From Viscum album (taxonomy: Eukaryota; Streptophyta; Magnoliopsida; Santalales; Viscaceae): a stretch of 64,000 nucleotides of DNA. Positions 50,581 to 62,700 of the stretch are shown here, one piece after another. Numbering within the stretch: position 1 is the stretch's first letter; every line of letters begins with the position of its first letter. Under the pieces are notes generated by a model. The model saw only the letters and a list, made by a program, of their open reading frames with translations. It was not told the origin of the DNA and made no database searches. Both the position numbers and the translations under genes were made by a program. Location: the NCBI GenBank assembly GCA_963277665.1, contig OY728136.1, positions 805,467,123 through 805,531,122 of the forward strand, in the 5' to 3' direction.

Positions 50581-53330
50581 ACTAAGTGTGAAAGAAAGAC
50601 CATTTTCTTTCACCAGGTCTCGTTTGTGTTGTGCTCAAAGTGGTGTTTTCCGGTTTTACCCCTAAATACATCTATTCCAAATCCACCTCAACTTTATCAT
50701 ATACATACATGGATGAATTTTTAAATTGAAAAATTAAAATAATGTCCCAAAATTTAGGAATGTTTTTTTATACTTGGTCTTCGTCCTTAGGCTTTTACAA
50801 GGGTATTTTAATCCTAATACCCAAAATATCTAAACCTATCATTTCATACCAACTATAACAACCATGCACTTTATTTTATACAAAAAAATTATTTATAACT
50901 TAAACATGAACTTAATGAACATATAATATCTAGTTTAATTGTTTCTTAGGGTATTAGGAATAGTACATAACATATTAAAACCTGAAATACTATATCTTTA
51001 TTAAAATAATCATTTACACGACCACTACATTCCATCATACTTAACACTACATTGGATAACCATAGGATGTACATAAGAAAGGGGTGAGCTATAAATCCTA
51101 GTAAGGGATTGAAAAAGGCATAGCATGAAGAATACGATACATGTTTGTAAATAATCATATAAATGGATCATATGATAAACATGAAAATAAAGGCATGATA
51201 TAACATTATTATCATAACAAGGAAATGTGGAAACAACTGAAAACACTATATCATTAACATAAAAGAATCAAGTAACCCCTATCCCAACATGGTGTAAAAT
51301 TTCCTAATAGGAATAAGGTAAAACCTATCCCAACATTATATATCATGTTACTAAACATTACCTAATGGATTTTAGAACTATATTATTCTGGGTGCACCCG
51401 TCACATTCACTTTATTCTAATGATTTTGTGTGCCACATTGATCATAACACATGGATTAATTTTTCATTATAATTCATTCCAAGATAATGAAGTGTAAAAG
51501 AAAAACATGTATGTTCTCAAAAAAAAAAGATATATGTTCTTAATGGTTAATACCCAGGATAGAGAAATTGGTATGGTATTCACAACCTCATGATTTTGAC
51601 ATCGATAATCACAGTGTTATTTCAACAGCATAACGATCAGACAAAAAAATTATTAAGAAGATTTTGAAGAGAGAGGAATGGGTCTCTAATCATATATACA
51701 TTAAATGGATAGTAATAGGGTAATATAAATACATGTTCCAACATAAGGAATTTGTAATTTAAATTCCCAACATAATAAAAAAACATGAAGAACGAGGATG
51801 AATGGAATAACTCTTACGAAATCTTGGCATGGTGACTGGTATACACAGGAGGAATTAATGAGATATATATTGTTAAATTTTCATTATAAAATAATAATGG
51901 GAAAATATAGGTGGTTAAAAAACATTCCCCGTCATTTTTAATTGAAAATAAAATGTTGTAACAATATATGGAAGCTTGGTTGAAAAAGAGAAAATAAGGA
52001 AACCCCTTCTTGAGTGTGTGACTTCAAAAGCATGAAGTGGGGATTCTTGAGAGCCTATGAAGCATTGGGAGGATTCTAGAGATGGGTGAAAATATTATGG
52101 ACGTGATCCAATGATTTTGAGTCAATAGAAATTGAAGATTTTATGGGTTTATATATGTAATGGGAGGGGAATTCAATAATATTTGACAAACATAGGTTTT
52201 GGAATCTATATAATTAAATATTTAAAACCACAAACCTTACCATGATTTCTACCCATGGGTTTCTCCAAAGAGGAGTTGAAATTTTTTCTATATTCCCATG
52301 GGATGAGTATATTAAAATATTAGCATTTCTTATGCGTAGGTGAGCCACATTATTAAAGAAATGAACAGCAAATCATACAGTATGTTATAAATATTAGGGG
52401 ACTAATTATGGAATTATAAAATTAGTGAAATAAATCTAAAATCACATTATATTAAAGTTAAAAAATATATTTTGTTGAATATCCATTTTAATGAATTTGT
52501 TACATCACTATTGGGCCATTATGATGTTGTAAAACACACTATATACTTATATATTATTTAACCTTTACCCATATATTCGATTGTCTCGTAAAATTAGGAA
52601 AAATTCACCATTGGATAATCTCGAAATGATGATGAAAAAAATAATATATATTTTATCAAAATAATTTTATAAATATTTGAATTATATCTTTTAAAACGAG
52701 CATAGATATTTATTAGAATTTGATTGGATTTGAAAAAACAGTTTTTAACCCTTAATAAAAATTACTTTTGACATCAAAAAAATTTTATAATTCATTATTA
52801 TTAAAAAAGTTAATTTGATAAATAATATTTTATTAAAATGTTTTTTATTTAAAAAATTCGTTAAATATTTAAAATAAATTCTTTAAAAGTACACTTTTCT
52901 TTTATCGTATAAAAATATAACTCTTTTCAAATAGATTAACAAATCATTTCTAGATAAATAACTAATAAAATCATAATTTACAAGAACATTTTAATGTTAT
53001 TATTAATGAAAAAAAAGTTTCAAATAATAAAGAATATAATATTCAAAAGTTCAATTTGAACCTAAAATATAATTTTTTTCAAATTATACATTTTTTAAGA
53101 ATGACTTCTCCAATAACACAATTAATAGAAGAAGTGTTTTATTTATAGAAAGTGATTAAACAAAAATTAACTATTACCTTGTCACATAACCCCTTATAAC
53201 ACCTACATAAGACGTTAGGGTATGATTTGTGATGATCAAATACTATTGGGGTAGCTCGTATAACATTTCCTAAGTTGTAATAACTATTAACATGAACTTC
53301 TCCTATAAGTGGTTATGTTCATGTTTAACA
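50581..53330 (-). repeat. Right LTR of the tandem (5' LTR of E4), first part
   Basis: Aligns with the middle LTR from 42758 to about 45500: CAGCATAACGATCAG (51626), AAACCCCTTCTTGAGTGTG (52000), CACATAACCCC (53186). It stops at 53330, where E6 starts, and resumes at 62472. Short open frames are chance. Confidence 0.8.
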
Positions 53331-55110
53331 TATAAGGTCCCACCATTAAATATTACATAACTTGAATTAATTTAATAATTCACATTGAGGATCTTTATAG
53401 GTTTAGATATTTATTAAATTATGTCACAACTTATACAAAACATCTTGAATATTACATGTAAACACTTTTACTCAGTATCAATTTAATAATAAAATAAAAA
53501 CTCTAAAAATAAAATAAAAGAAACATGATTACTTCCATGATTTAAACATCATGAATTTTACATGATCTGGTCCTTATCCTTATTAGACCATAAGTACTAT
53601 TAAAAAAATCCAAAAATCTTGGGATAATTATAAAAATACTCAGTAAGGGTTATAAAATAAAGAAAGAAAATCTTATCCCATCAATAAATACAAAACATAT
53701 GCTCTTAAAATACCTCATGTAATCAAAAGATTTATGAATAACAAAGAGAAATAATAAATCATAATGGTAACTTTTGGAATCTATAACATACATACATTTT
53801 TGCTTTCACAGCTACATACAAAGTTATGTTTGGAATTCCCATCACAGTATATTCCCTAAATCTCTATGGAGAAACATTAATGTTTAACTATATCACATTA
53901 CCCAAGTTATTATAGAGCTATATCGAGCTCACCCGCCAAAGGGTTATCACGAAACCTCTCGTATATGTCAAAATTCCCAATAACCATAACATATTCATAA
54001 CACATAATAAAATCATTAATAAAAGAAAACTTTTCCGCATTTAAATGAAAATATATCATTTCAAGATATTGAAATAATAAGTTCATTTAAAACATTCAAA
54101 AAGACGTGTTTTGAATGAAAACGTCCCATATCACTCTGAAACATTTTAAAAGAATTTACACTTTAAAAAACTCGTTTCCATATAAAAAATATTTAATATT
54201 ATTTTGAAAACAAGCAAATTAATGAAAATGATTTAGGAAAATAAATCTTAACAACATTTTAAATAATTTTTATATTAAAGATTCCATTACAAATTGAGTT
54301 ACACTCAAATACAAATAATTAAGGAATAAAAGACTCTAGATATCAGGAGAATATACGAATTCATGATATAATGAGTCAAATGGGTTTTATACACACATTA
54401 TAGGATAATAAGTCTCCATGACAACAAGATATTCCTCAATGAATGGAGATAGAGATGAAATCCATTATAAAGATCATTTTTTAAATAAAATAGATCAATT
54501 ATGTCTATTCACTGATAGTACACAAAAATAAATTATATATAAAATATAATATATTGAAATTAATTTCTCACGTAATCATATCACTATATAAATAAAAAGT
54601 TTTAGATAAACCCAAATAGTAGAACTTGGGATATGAAGTTCCCCTACGAAAATTCGGTATCCTAAAAACGTCACATAAAAATTAATAAAATGAGATGAAG
54701 ATAGAGAAATGAGTCTCTAATCACATGGTCAGAAAATGTAAGGCAATAATTTTATAGAATAAAATATCCTAACATAAGAGAATGGATGTTAAAAGATATA
54801 TCATAAAATAAGTCTTTAATGAAAAGATGAGGGTGAATGGTTCCCTTACCTCGATTTTGACTTGTATTGTATGTTCATTGTTCATCCATAATATTAAACA
54901 TATATTAATTTATACTAGAGTCATAACCTTTTTAAATTTTCTTATTCATTTTATATCACTTATTACCTTACTCAAACAATTATTTAATTATTTGAGTATA
55001 TATCTGACATTTTGTCGATGGTCAGAACATGATTCAAAAATGAACTTGTTATAATTACAAATTGGCAATGTGGTCAAAAGTACATTACCTACAAAATGAT
55101 ATTAATGATC

Positions 55111-55147
55111 TATATATAATATATATCATATATATATATATATATAA
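55111..55147. repeat. AT-rich (TA)n tract in the E6 LTR
   Basis: TATATAATATATATCATATA followed by a longer TA run, in leader sequence; a similar tract is in the other E6 LTR near 59770-59790. Confidence 0.9.
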
Positions 55148-55200
55148 TATTTGTATTTATGATAGTTCATATCATTTGTATATATGAAAATGAAATGCAC

Positions 55201-55610
55201 CGTTCAAGGAGATGGTAAGCCATACGTACGCATGAACGCTGCTTTCATGAAGTTTTTTTCATTATTAATAGAATGAAATACAATTAATAAAGAGGTATAA
55301 TATAATTCCAATATAATATAATTGTTTATATAAAGTAAATTAGTTCATTAATACCATCCTTTATACAATCCATGTATAGAATTAATGAGTCATATCATGT
55401 TGAGGGGGTGGTAGTCCGCACTTCCTCAAATGAAATTATCATATTTATCGAACATGAAAAGAATAATGTTATGTTATAAATGATAATTACATAAGAATAT
55501 AGTTAAAATAAATAACATAAATATTATATATACTTTCACTTCCATCATAATGGCTACCAAGAGTGGTGTTAGGAGAATATTGAGCCATCATCATTTAATG
55601 AGGCAGTAGT
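55201..55610 (-). repeat. CGTACG-motif array in the E6 3' LTR leader
   Basis: Three related motifs about 200 bases apart on the minus strand. The hairpin copy (55201-55238) has arms CGTTCATG and CTTGAACG around the CGTACG-type core, 38 bases overall as in E1. The same three-motif layout is in the E6 5' LTR at 59848-60265. Confidence 0.65.
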
Positions 55611-57834
55611 TCGCTGGCCACAGATACAATATGTTTGGTACCCATTAGACGAGGTTATGTGTATGTTTAGTTAGAATAAATCTCATTAAAACAACCTAAT
55701 ATATTAAGGATACTTGTGTATTTATGAAATCAAAGAAAAAGTATATAATATTCAGTGATGAAGTAGAATAATGCAATGGAATATTAGAGAAGACACTACC
55801 TCTTAAAACGTGAAACTCTCTTTTATTTGAGCCAAAGGACATTCCTTAATTTTTCATCCTCCTAGGGGAAAGATTCAAGGAGGAATATGGGGATTTTTGG
55901 AGCTTCTTGGATTAGTTTTTGTATGATCCATGGGGCTTGAGAGGTGTGTGTACTGGGTTAGAGGGGGTGGCCTTTTATAAGATAGAGGAGGGGCTCTTTA
56001 TGAAAGTGTGAAATTATTATTATATTATAAAATTATTTTTGGGTTAAAATGGTCCAAAACTAATTAAATTAATATTAAATATTAATATAAGTCTAAATTA
56101 AATAATCCAATAATAATTTTAATGTTTTTAGATATTAATTAATCCTTATATTTGTTTATTTAACCTTATTTTATACTTACCATTTTATCAAACATTTAAA
56201 ACATTGAGAATCAAAATAGTAACCAAAACATAAAAAATAACTACATAAAGATTAATTAATAATATTTTATATTTATCGAATGTTTTTGGATGAATATTAT
56301 ATTTTTTTGTAATTTTATAATATTTAGTAAAATATTTTATATTTTAAAATATGAATTATGTCAATGTTGACACTATTAATATAATGACATTTTTAAAAAT
56401 ACATAACTTCCTGATAGATTAGAAAAAACATCATTAATACAAAGAAAAATTGTAACTATCATCCCAAAAAAAATTCTTGGATGACATAAAAATAACAAAA
56501 TAACATTTATTTTTATATTCATATTATCATTTATTTGAATGAGTTATTAATGATGCAATCACTGTACCACCATTGTGTCATAATTAAATTTATTTATCCA
56601 ATGTATAAAAACATTACATAAAAGTTCAATATTTAAGAAATATTTTATTTTTTACATCCTATTTATAGTATTAAATATCACTTATATATGGTCATGTAAT
56701 TTTTTTATTACTAAAACATATAAGTTTATGTTATATTTAATTTAAGTTTAAATTAATTATTATAGAATGTCATTTTCAATTACAAGTGATCCATGGGGTC
56801 CAAAAATCGACCAAAGAATGCCCATGGTCGTACATGTATCCCCCAATATGGTTAGGACACATGTTAGGGTAATTTAATATTATTATAAAATTACTTTTAC
56901 CATTATTTCCTAGATTTACACTTTAACCATTGTAAATAAAATATTTACTGAAGTTATAATTCAAAATTTATAAAAATAAATGTTACCAAATTACCATATT
57001 TGTACATTCATATTCAAAATATTAAATCCATTTTAAAAAAATCAAAACACATTTTTTTGGGAAATTTATATAAAATTAAGTCCCATTGTCAAAACCGAAA
57101 AGCATGTTTTTAAGAAGTAAAAACTTCCAAAAGATTAACATGCATTTATGTCCAATTTCAAAGATAATTTATTTTAATTAACAAAATTAGACTAAATTAT
57201 AAAAATATAATCTAATTACACATTAAAAATAATTAATGGAAAAATGTAATCATATAAATAAATTAGATAAAAAGGCAGTTTTGAATTAAAATGCAGTATT
57301 TTTCACTATTCATTAAAAATGATCATTATCTAAATACACCAAAATTTTACCCAAAGTAAATGATTATGTCCCAATTCTAAATAAGAATTTTATTTTGTAA
57401 AAATAAACATATAAAAGTGAACAAACTATTTTTACAAAGGGTTCACCAAGAAAAGTAAATAAATTTACATTTTAAAGAATATTAGAGTATTTCATGCTTA
57501 AAATCAGATTCATTTTTCTTTTATGCCTCTAATTTTTTTTAAATATATCTAAAAACATTTTACAAATATGTTTAATCATAATTTATTTGGTTATTCTCAT
57601 TCCCATCAATACAATTTCTATGCGTTTATTACTACTTAAAATAACAATGATATTATTTTATTTCTCTTTATAATTCAATGGTGTGTGCATCGTAAGATTT
57701 CAAGGAAACCAGTTGTTGCATGTTGAGTATGCTATCATAAAAACTTTCCACATTTACAAAAATAATTATATCTAATTAATAAATATAAATGGATATAAAA
57801 AAATTATTATTCTATAAATACATGTATTGTCACA

Positions 57835-57850
57835 TTCTTCCCCCCTTTTA
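57835..57850 (-). promoter_or_regulatory. Polypurine tract of E6
   Basis: Minus strand TAAAAGGGGGGAAGAA, nearly identical to the E1 tract, adjoining the LTR start. Confidence 0.85.
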
Positions 57851-57960
57851 GATATTGCATCCTCACAATTTTAAATTTGGTATTTCTAATATTCTAACAG
57901 TTATGGTTATGTAACTTATTTTTAAATTACACTCTAACTTATAAGGTTTTCTAAACCGAC

Positions 57961-57973
57961 AAGTGATTCCATC
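57961..57973 (-). promoter_or_regulatory. Primer-binding-like site of E6
   Basis: Plus strand AAGTGATTCCATC fits a decayed complement of TGGTATCAGAGC (7 of 9 core bases), directly beside the 5' LTR. Confidence 0.45.
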
Positions 57974-60900
57974 TTTAAGGCCCTATCAATAAACATTACA
58001 TAATTGTTAATAAATATAATAATTCTCATCAAGGATTTTTTTTCATATGTAGATCAATACATAATTAGGTTGTAATATATAAAATACAACATGAATATTA
58101 CATGTACACACTTTTACTCATTATCCATTTTCTTAAAAAAAATAAAAACTCTTAACTGAAATTAAAGGAAACATGTTCAGTTCCTTGTTTAAAACAGCAT
58201 GAAATTTCCTTGATCCCAACTTTGACCCTATTACACATTATGTCATGTGAACAACAATTAAAAAAATATGGGACGAGCTTAAAAATATCATTAAGGGTTA
58301 TAAAATAGAGAATGAAATACATATCCCATCAATACATACAAAACATAATCTCTTTAACAGACCATATGAAATAGTAATATTTATGAATAACACATAGAAA
58401 TCATAAACCATAAAGGCAACCTGTGGAATCCATAACATAATTACATTTTAGCTTTCACATCTACAAAGGGAATTGCATTTGGAATACCCATTACAGTATA
58501 TTCCCTAAATCTCTTAAGATAAACATTAACATTAACATCTATCACATTACCCAATGCATTCGAGATCTATTTCAAGCTCACCCACCCTAGGATTATCACA
58601 AAAACACCCATAGACATACACAATTGACAACAACTACATCATATTCATAACACATAAAATATGTATAAAAAATATAACATTCCCACATTTGTATCGCAAT
58701 ACATAATTTAATGATATTGAAATAATTAGTTCATTTAAAACATTAAAAAAAGTGTATTGAATCAATGTGTACCGTACCATTCTGAATCCTTTGAATGGAA
58801 TTTAAACATTAAAAAACTCATGTCCATATAAATAAATCCTTAAAACCATTTTGAAAAATTGGGCATTAATGAGAAAGAATTATATGAATAAATATTTAAA
58901 AATATTAAAATAATTTAATAGTTAAATTGCACATTACCATTTAAGAAACACATGAATACAAAAAAACTAATAAATTAAAAAAGGACATCAAATATCTTGG
59001 GAATAAACCAAATAATGATATAAATTTTCAAAAGGGTATTATATTCAAATTATATGATAATAAGTATGCATGACAACAATATCTCTTTAATGAAACGAGA
59101 TTGAGAAGAAATCACTTACAAAGATTATTTTGTAAATAAAATAGAACAATAATGTTTATTAACTTCAAGTACACATAAAGAATTTATAAATACATGATAA
59201 TATATAAAAATTAATTTCTCACATAATCATAGCATGACATAAACAACAAGTATAATATCATCTCAAAGAGTGGAAATTGGGATAAAAAGTCCCTCTATAA
59301 AAATTTAGCAACCTAACATTGTCACATTAAAATTCAGGAAATCAGTTGATGAGAGAGATAAGGGGTAATCGTCACATTAATATAAAATTTAATGTAACAA
59401 TTATATATAAAAATTTATACCAACATAATGATATAGAAATTAAAATACATAACAAAAAAATAAGTCTTTGACTACAAGATGAGGGACAAAGGTACCCCTA
59501 CCTCGAGTCCAACTAATATCGTATGTTCCTTTTTCTTCATTAATAATAAACTTACGTTAATTTATAAATTATTTATAAATTTTTTAATTTTTATTTTTAT
59601 TTTATATAACTTATTACCATGCCACCACAATTAGTTATTTTTTTGAGATCATATTTGACATTTTCTTGATGTTTGGAACTTGAGTAAACAATGAAAATGA
59701 TATAATCACAAATTTCCCATGTGGTACTTATTACATTGTATCCTGAATTATATTAATGATTTAGATATCATATATATCATATATATATAAATTATATATG
59801 TATTTATAATTTTACAAATAATTTGAATATATGAAAATGAAATGCACCGTTCATGGAGACGGTAAGCCATACATACCTATGAATGTAAATTTTATTTATT
59901 TGATTTCATGTTTAAGAGAATGAAAAAAAAATTATACATAGTTATATAATAATTACAGTATAATTTCATATTTTACATACATTACATAAGTTCAAAAACA
60001 ACATCCTTTATATGCTCTATGTATGGCTTGAAATAGTCATATCACATTGAGGGGGCGATAGTCAACACATCATAAAATGAAATTATCAAACTTATAAAAC
60101 ATGAAAAGACAAATATTTTGTCCTTAATGACAAATAAATAAGAATAAATATAAAATAAATATCATATATATCATATATTATTATAGTACAATTCTAATGA
60201 CCACTATGAGTGGTGGTAGAATAATATTGAACAATCATTATTTCGTGAGGCAGTAGTTCGCCGTCCACAGAAACAATATGTTCTATACCCATTAGACAGA
60301 TGTTCATGTAAGTGTAGTTAGATCATTTCTCATAATAACATATATTATATTGAGTATATGATTGATTTTATGATATCAATTAAAAATAATAGAATAACGA
60401 GTGAAAATTAGAATAATGAAATGAAATTTTTGAGAAGATGTTACCTCTTAAAACATGAAACTATTTTTGATTTGAACCAAAAAGATTTCCTGAATTTTTT
60501 ATGCTTAATGAATCTCCTATAGAAATAATAGATATATGTTGTTAGCTTCATGGAGTTGAGTTTGTATGAGACAAGGGGATTGAGAGATGTTTTTAATGTG
60601 TTAGAGTTGGTGGCCTTTTATAAGCGGTGATGAGGATCTTTAGGAATATTTGAAAGCATTATTATATTATAAAATCACCTTCTATTAAAAAACTTCCAAA
60701 ACTTATTAAATTAAATGATAATATTTATTCAAGTGTAAATAAAATCATTAAATAAATATTGGAGAATTTTAGGATATTTTTTAATCCTTATATTTTTTTT
60801 ATTTAACCCTTTTTTAATCATAATGTTTTATCAAGCATTTAACACTTTGAGAATCAAAATAGTTACCGAAACATGAAAAATATCCAAATAAAGAGTAATT

Positions 60901-62471
60901 AAAAATATTTTAGTTTTATGATAACTATTTGGTGGAGTCAAATTTTTTTTTATTTTATAATATTTAAAAAAAATATATATTTTAAAATATGAATTATTTC
61001 AATGTTGACACTATTCATTTCATGAATTTTTTAAAAATCAATAGAAACCTGATGGAATCAGAACAAAATCATTAATAAAAATAAAACATGTATATATCAT
61101 CCACAAAATTCTTGTATGACATCAAAATAACAATATTAAATTTATTTTAACATTTATAACATCATTTATTTGAATCATGTACTAATGAAGCAATCCATGC
61201 ATCACCATTTGTCATAATTATTATTTTTATTTAATGTATAAATATTATAAATAAACTTAGATGCTGTAGGAATTATTTTTTACTTTCTAATGACCATTAT
61301 ATTTGAAAATATCACTTATATGACCCCATATAAATGTTGTCTTAATAAAATATATGTGTTTATGTAATATTTTTCTTATGTTTAAATTAATTTTTAAAAA
61401 ATGTCATTTTAAACTATATGTGGTTCTATGGGGTCCCAAAATAAACCCCTGGATATCCAAGGTCGGACATTTATTGACAAAAATGGGTTATGACACATGT
61501 TAGGGTAATTTAATATTATTTTTATATTATTTTTTACCCTTATTTACGAGATTTACCCTTTAACTATTTTAAATAAAATATTTACTAATGTTACTATTCG
61601 TAATGTCTAAAAATATAAGTAAACTATTTACTCATTTTGGACCTCATGATTCCAAATATTGAATTAATTTTTTTAAAATTAAAAAAACACAAGTTTTGGA
61701 AAATAATTTAATAACATTTCATGTTGTCAATAACAAAAAGCATGTTTTTAAGAAGTAAAAACTATCAAAAGATTTACATGCGTTTGTGTCCAATTTCAAA
61801 TTGTTATTAATTCCAATGACCAAAATTGGATTAAATGATAAAATTATAATCTAATTACACATTAAACCTAATTAAAAGGACAACCTAATCATATAAATAT
61901 ATTATATTAAAAGGATGTTTTGAATTAAAATGCAGTATTAATCACTATTCATTAAAAATGAACTTTATCTGAAAAAAATAATATTTTTTCCAATGTAAAA
62001 TTTTATATTCCAATTATAAAAAAGAAGTTTGTTTATTTTAAATGGGACATATAAAATTGATAAAAACTATATTTAAAAGGGGCTCACCATCAAAAGGAGG
62101 TAAGTCGACCTTTTAAGGAATATTAGAGTATTAAATGCATAAAATAGGATTCATTCTTAATTTATGCCTTTAAAATTTATTGGATAAATCTATGAACACT
62201 TAAATAACTTGTTAAATATTAATATAGTATGTTATGTTCATTCCCGGAAATACAACAGTTATGCGTTAACTACTATTTTAAATAATGATAATAATATTTT
62301 TTTGATATAACTCAATGTTTTGTGCAACATAAGATTTCAAGGGAACCCGTTGTTGCATGTTGAGTATGCTATCGAACAACAAATCCAACCTTACAAAAAA
62401 TTAATATCTTATTCAAAAATATTAATATATATATGAAAATGTATTATTCTATAAATACTTGGGTCATTACA
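57974..62471 (-). repeat. 5' LTR of E6
   Basis: Minus-strand start TGTAATGACCC at 62471. Matches the 3' LTR over its length: CATGCAACAACGGG near 62348, TATA box at 60614-60622, motif array at 59848-60265, GAGGTAGGGGTA (59493-59504), palindrome CCAATGCATTCG (58551). No gene. Confidence 0.85.
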
Positions 62472-62700
62472 TAATCTGCTGAAGTTCGGCTTGGGCTTGA
62501 TGAAGGGAAAATCCCAATGACACTATTTCTGTTCCTATATCTATAAAATGATAATCATACGACCTCGGTATATGGGATGATGCCATCATTTATTTATTTT
62601 ATGTCAAGTAGATTTTTGAAAACATTATATTTATATTATTTTGTGTTATCACTCTTCAATGACTAGATTATCAACAGTAATTATATTTAACAGTCATATA
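62472..62700 (-). repeat. Right LTR of the tandem (5' LTR of E4), second part
   Basis: Resumes the E4 LTR after E6: GCTGAAGTTCGGCTTGGG aligns with GTTGAAGCTTGACATGGG near 16930 in the left LTR, and the TTGTGTTATCACTCTTCAATG stretch with TTGTGTGATCACTATTCAAT near 17090. It is cut again at 62701 by the CACTA element. Confidence 0.8.

Larger units (their letters stand above)
53331..57834 (-). repeat. 3' LTR of E6
   Basis: Minus-strand start TGTGACAATACATG at 57834 next to the polypurine tract. Shares with E1: CATGCAACAACTGG near 57713, TATA box at 55971-55979, motif array (GAGGCAGTAGTTCGCTGG near 55603, GAGGGGGTGGTAGTCCGC near 55403, hairpin at 55201-55238), GAGGTAAGGGAA (54841-54852). No gene. 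Confidence 0.85.
53331..62471 (-). mobile_element. E6: LTR pair with a 140-bp remnant interior, inserted in the E4 5' LTR
   Basis: Two long direct repeats of nearly equal size (53331-57834 and 57974-62471, about 4.5 kb each) enclose only 139 bases, which hold a polypurine tract at one end and a primer-binding-like site at the other. The E4 LTR continues at 62472. Candidate target duplication TAACA (53326-53330) and TAATC (62472-62476), both aligning with TAACA in the left LTR near 16922. LTRs belong to the E1 family. It has no coding sequence. Confidence 0.85.
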
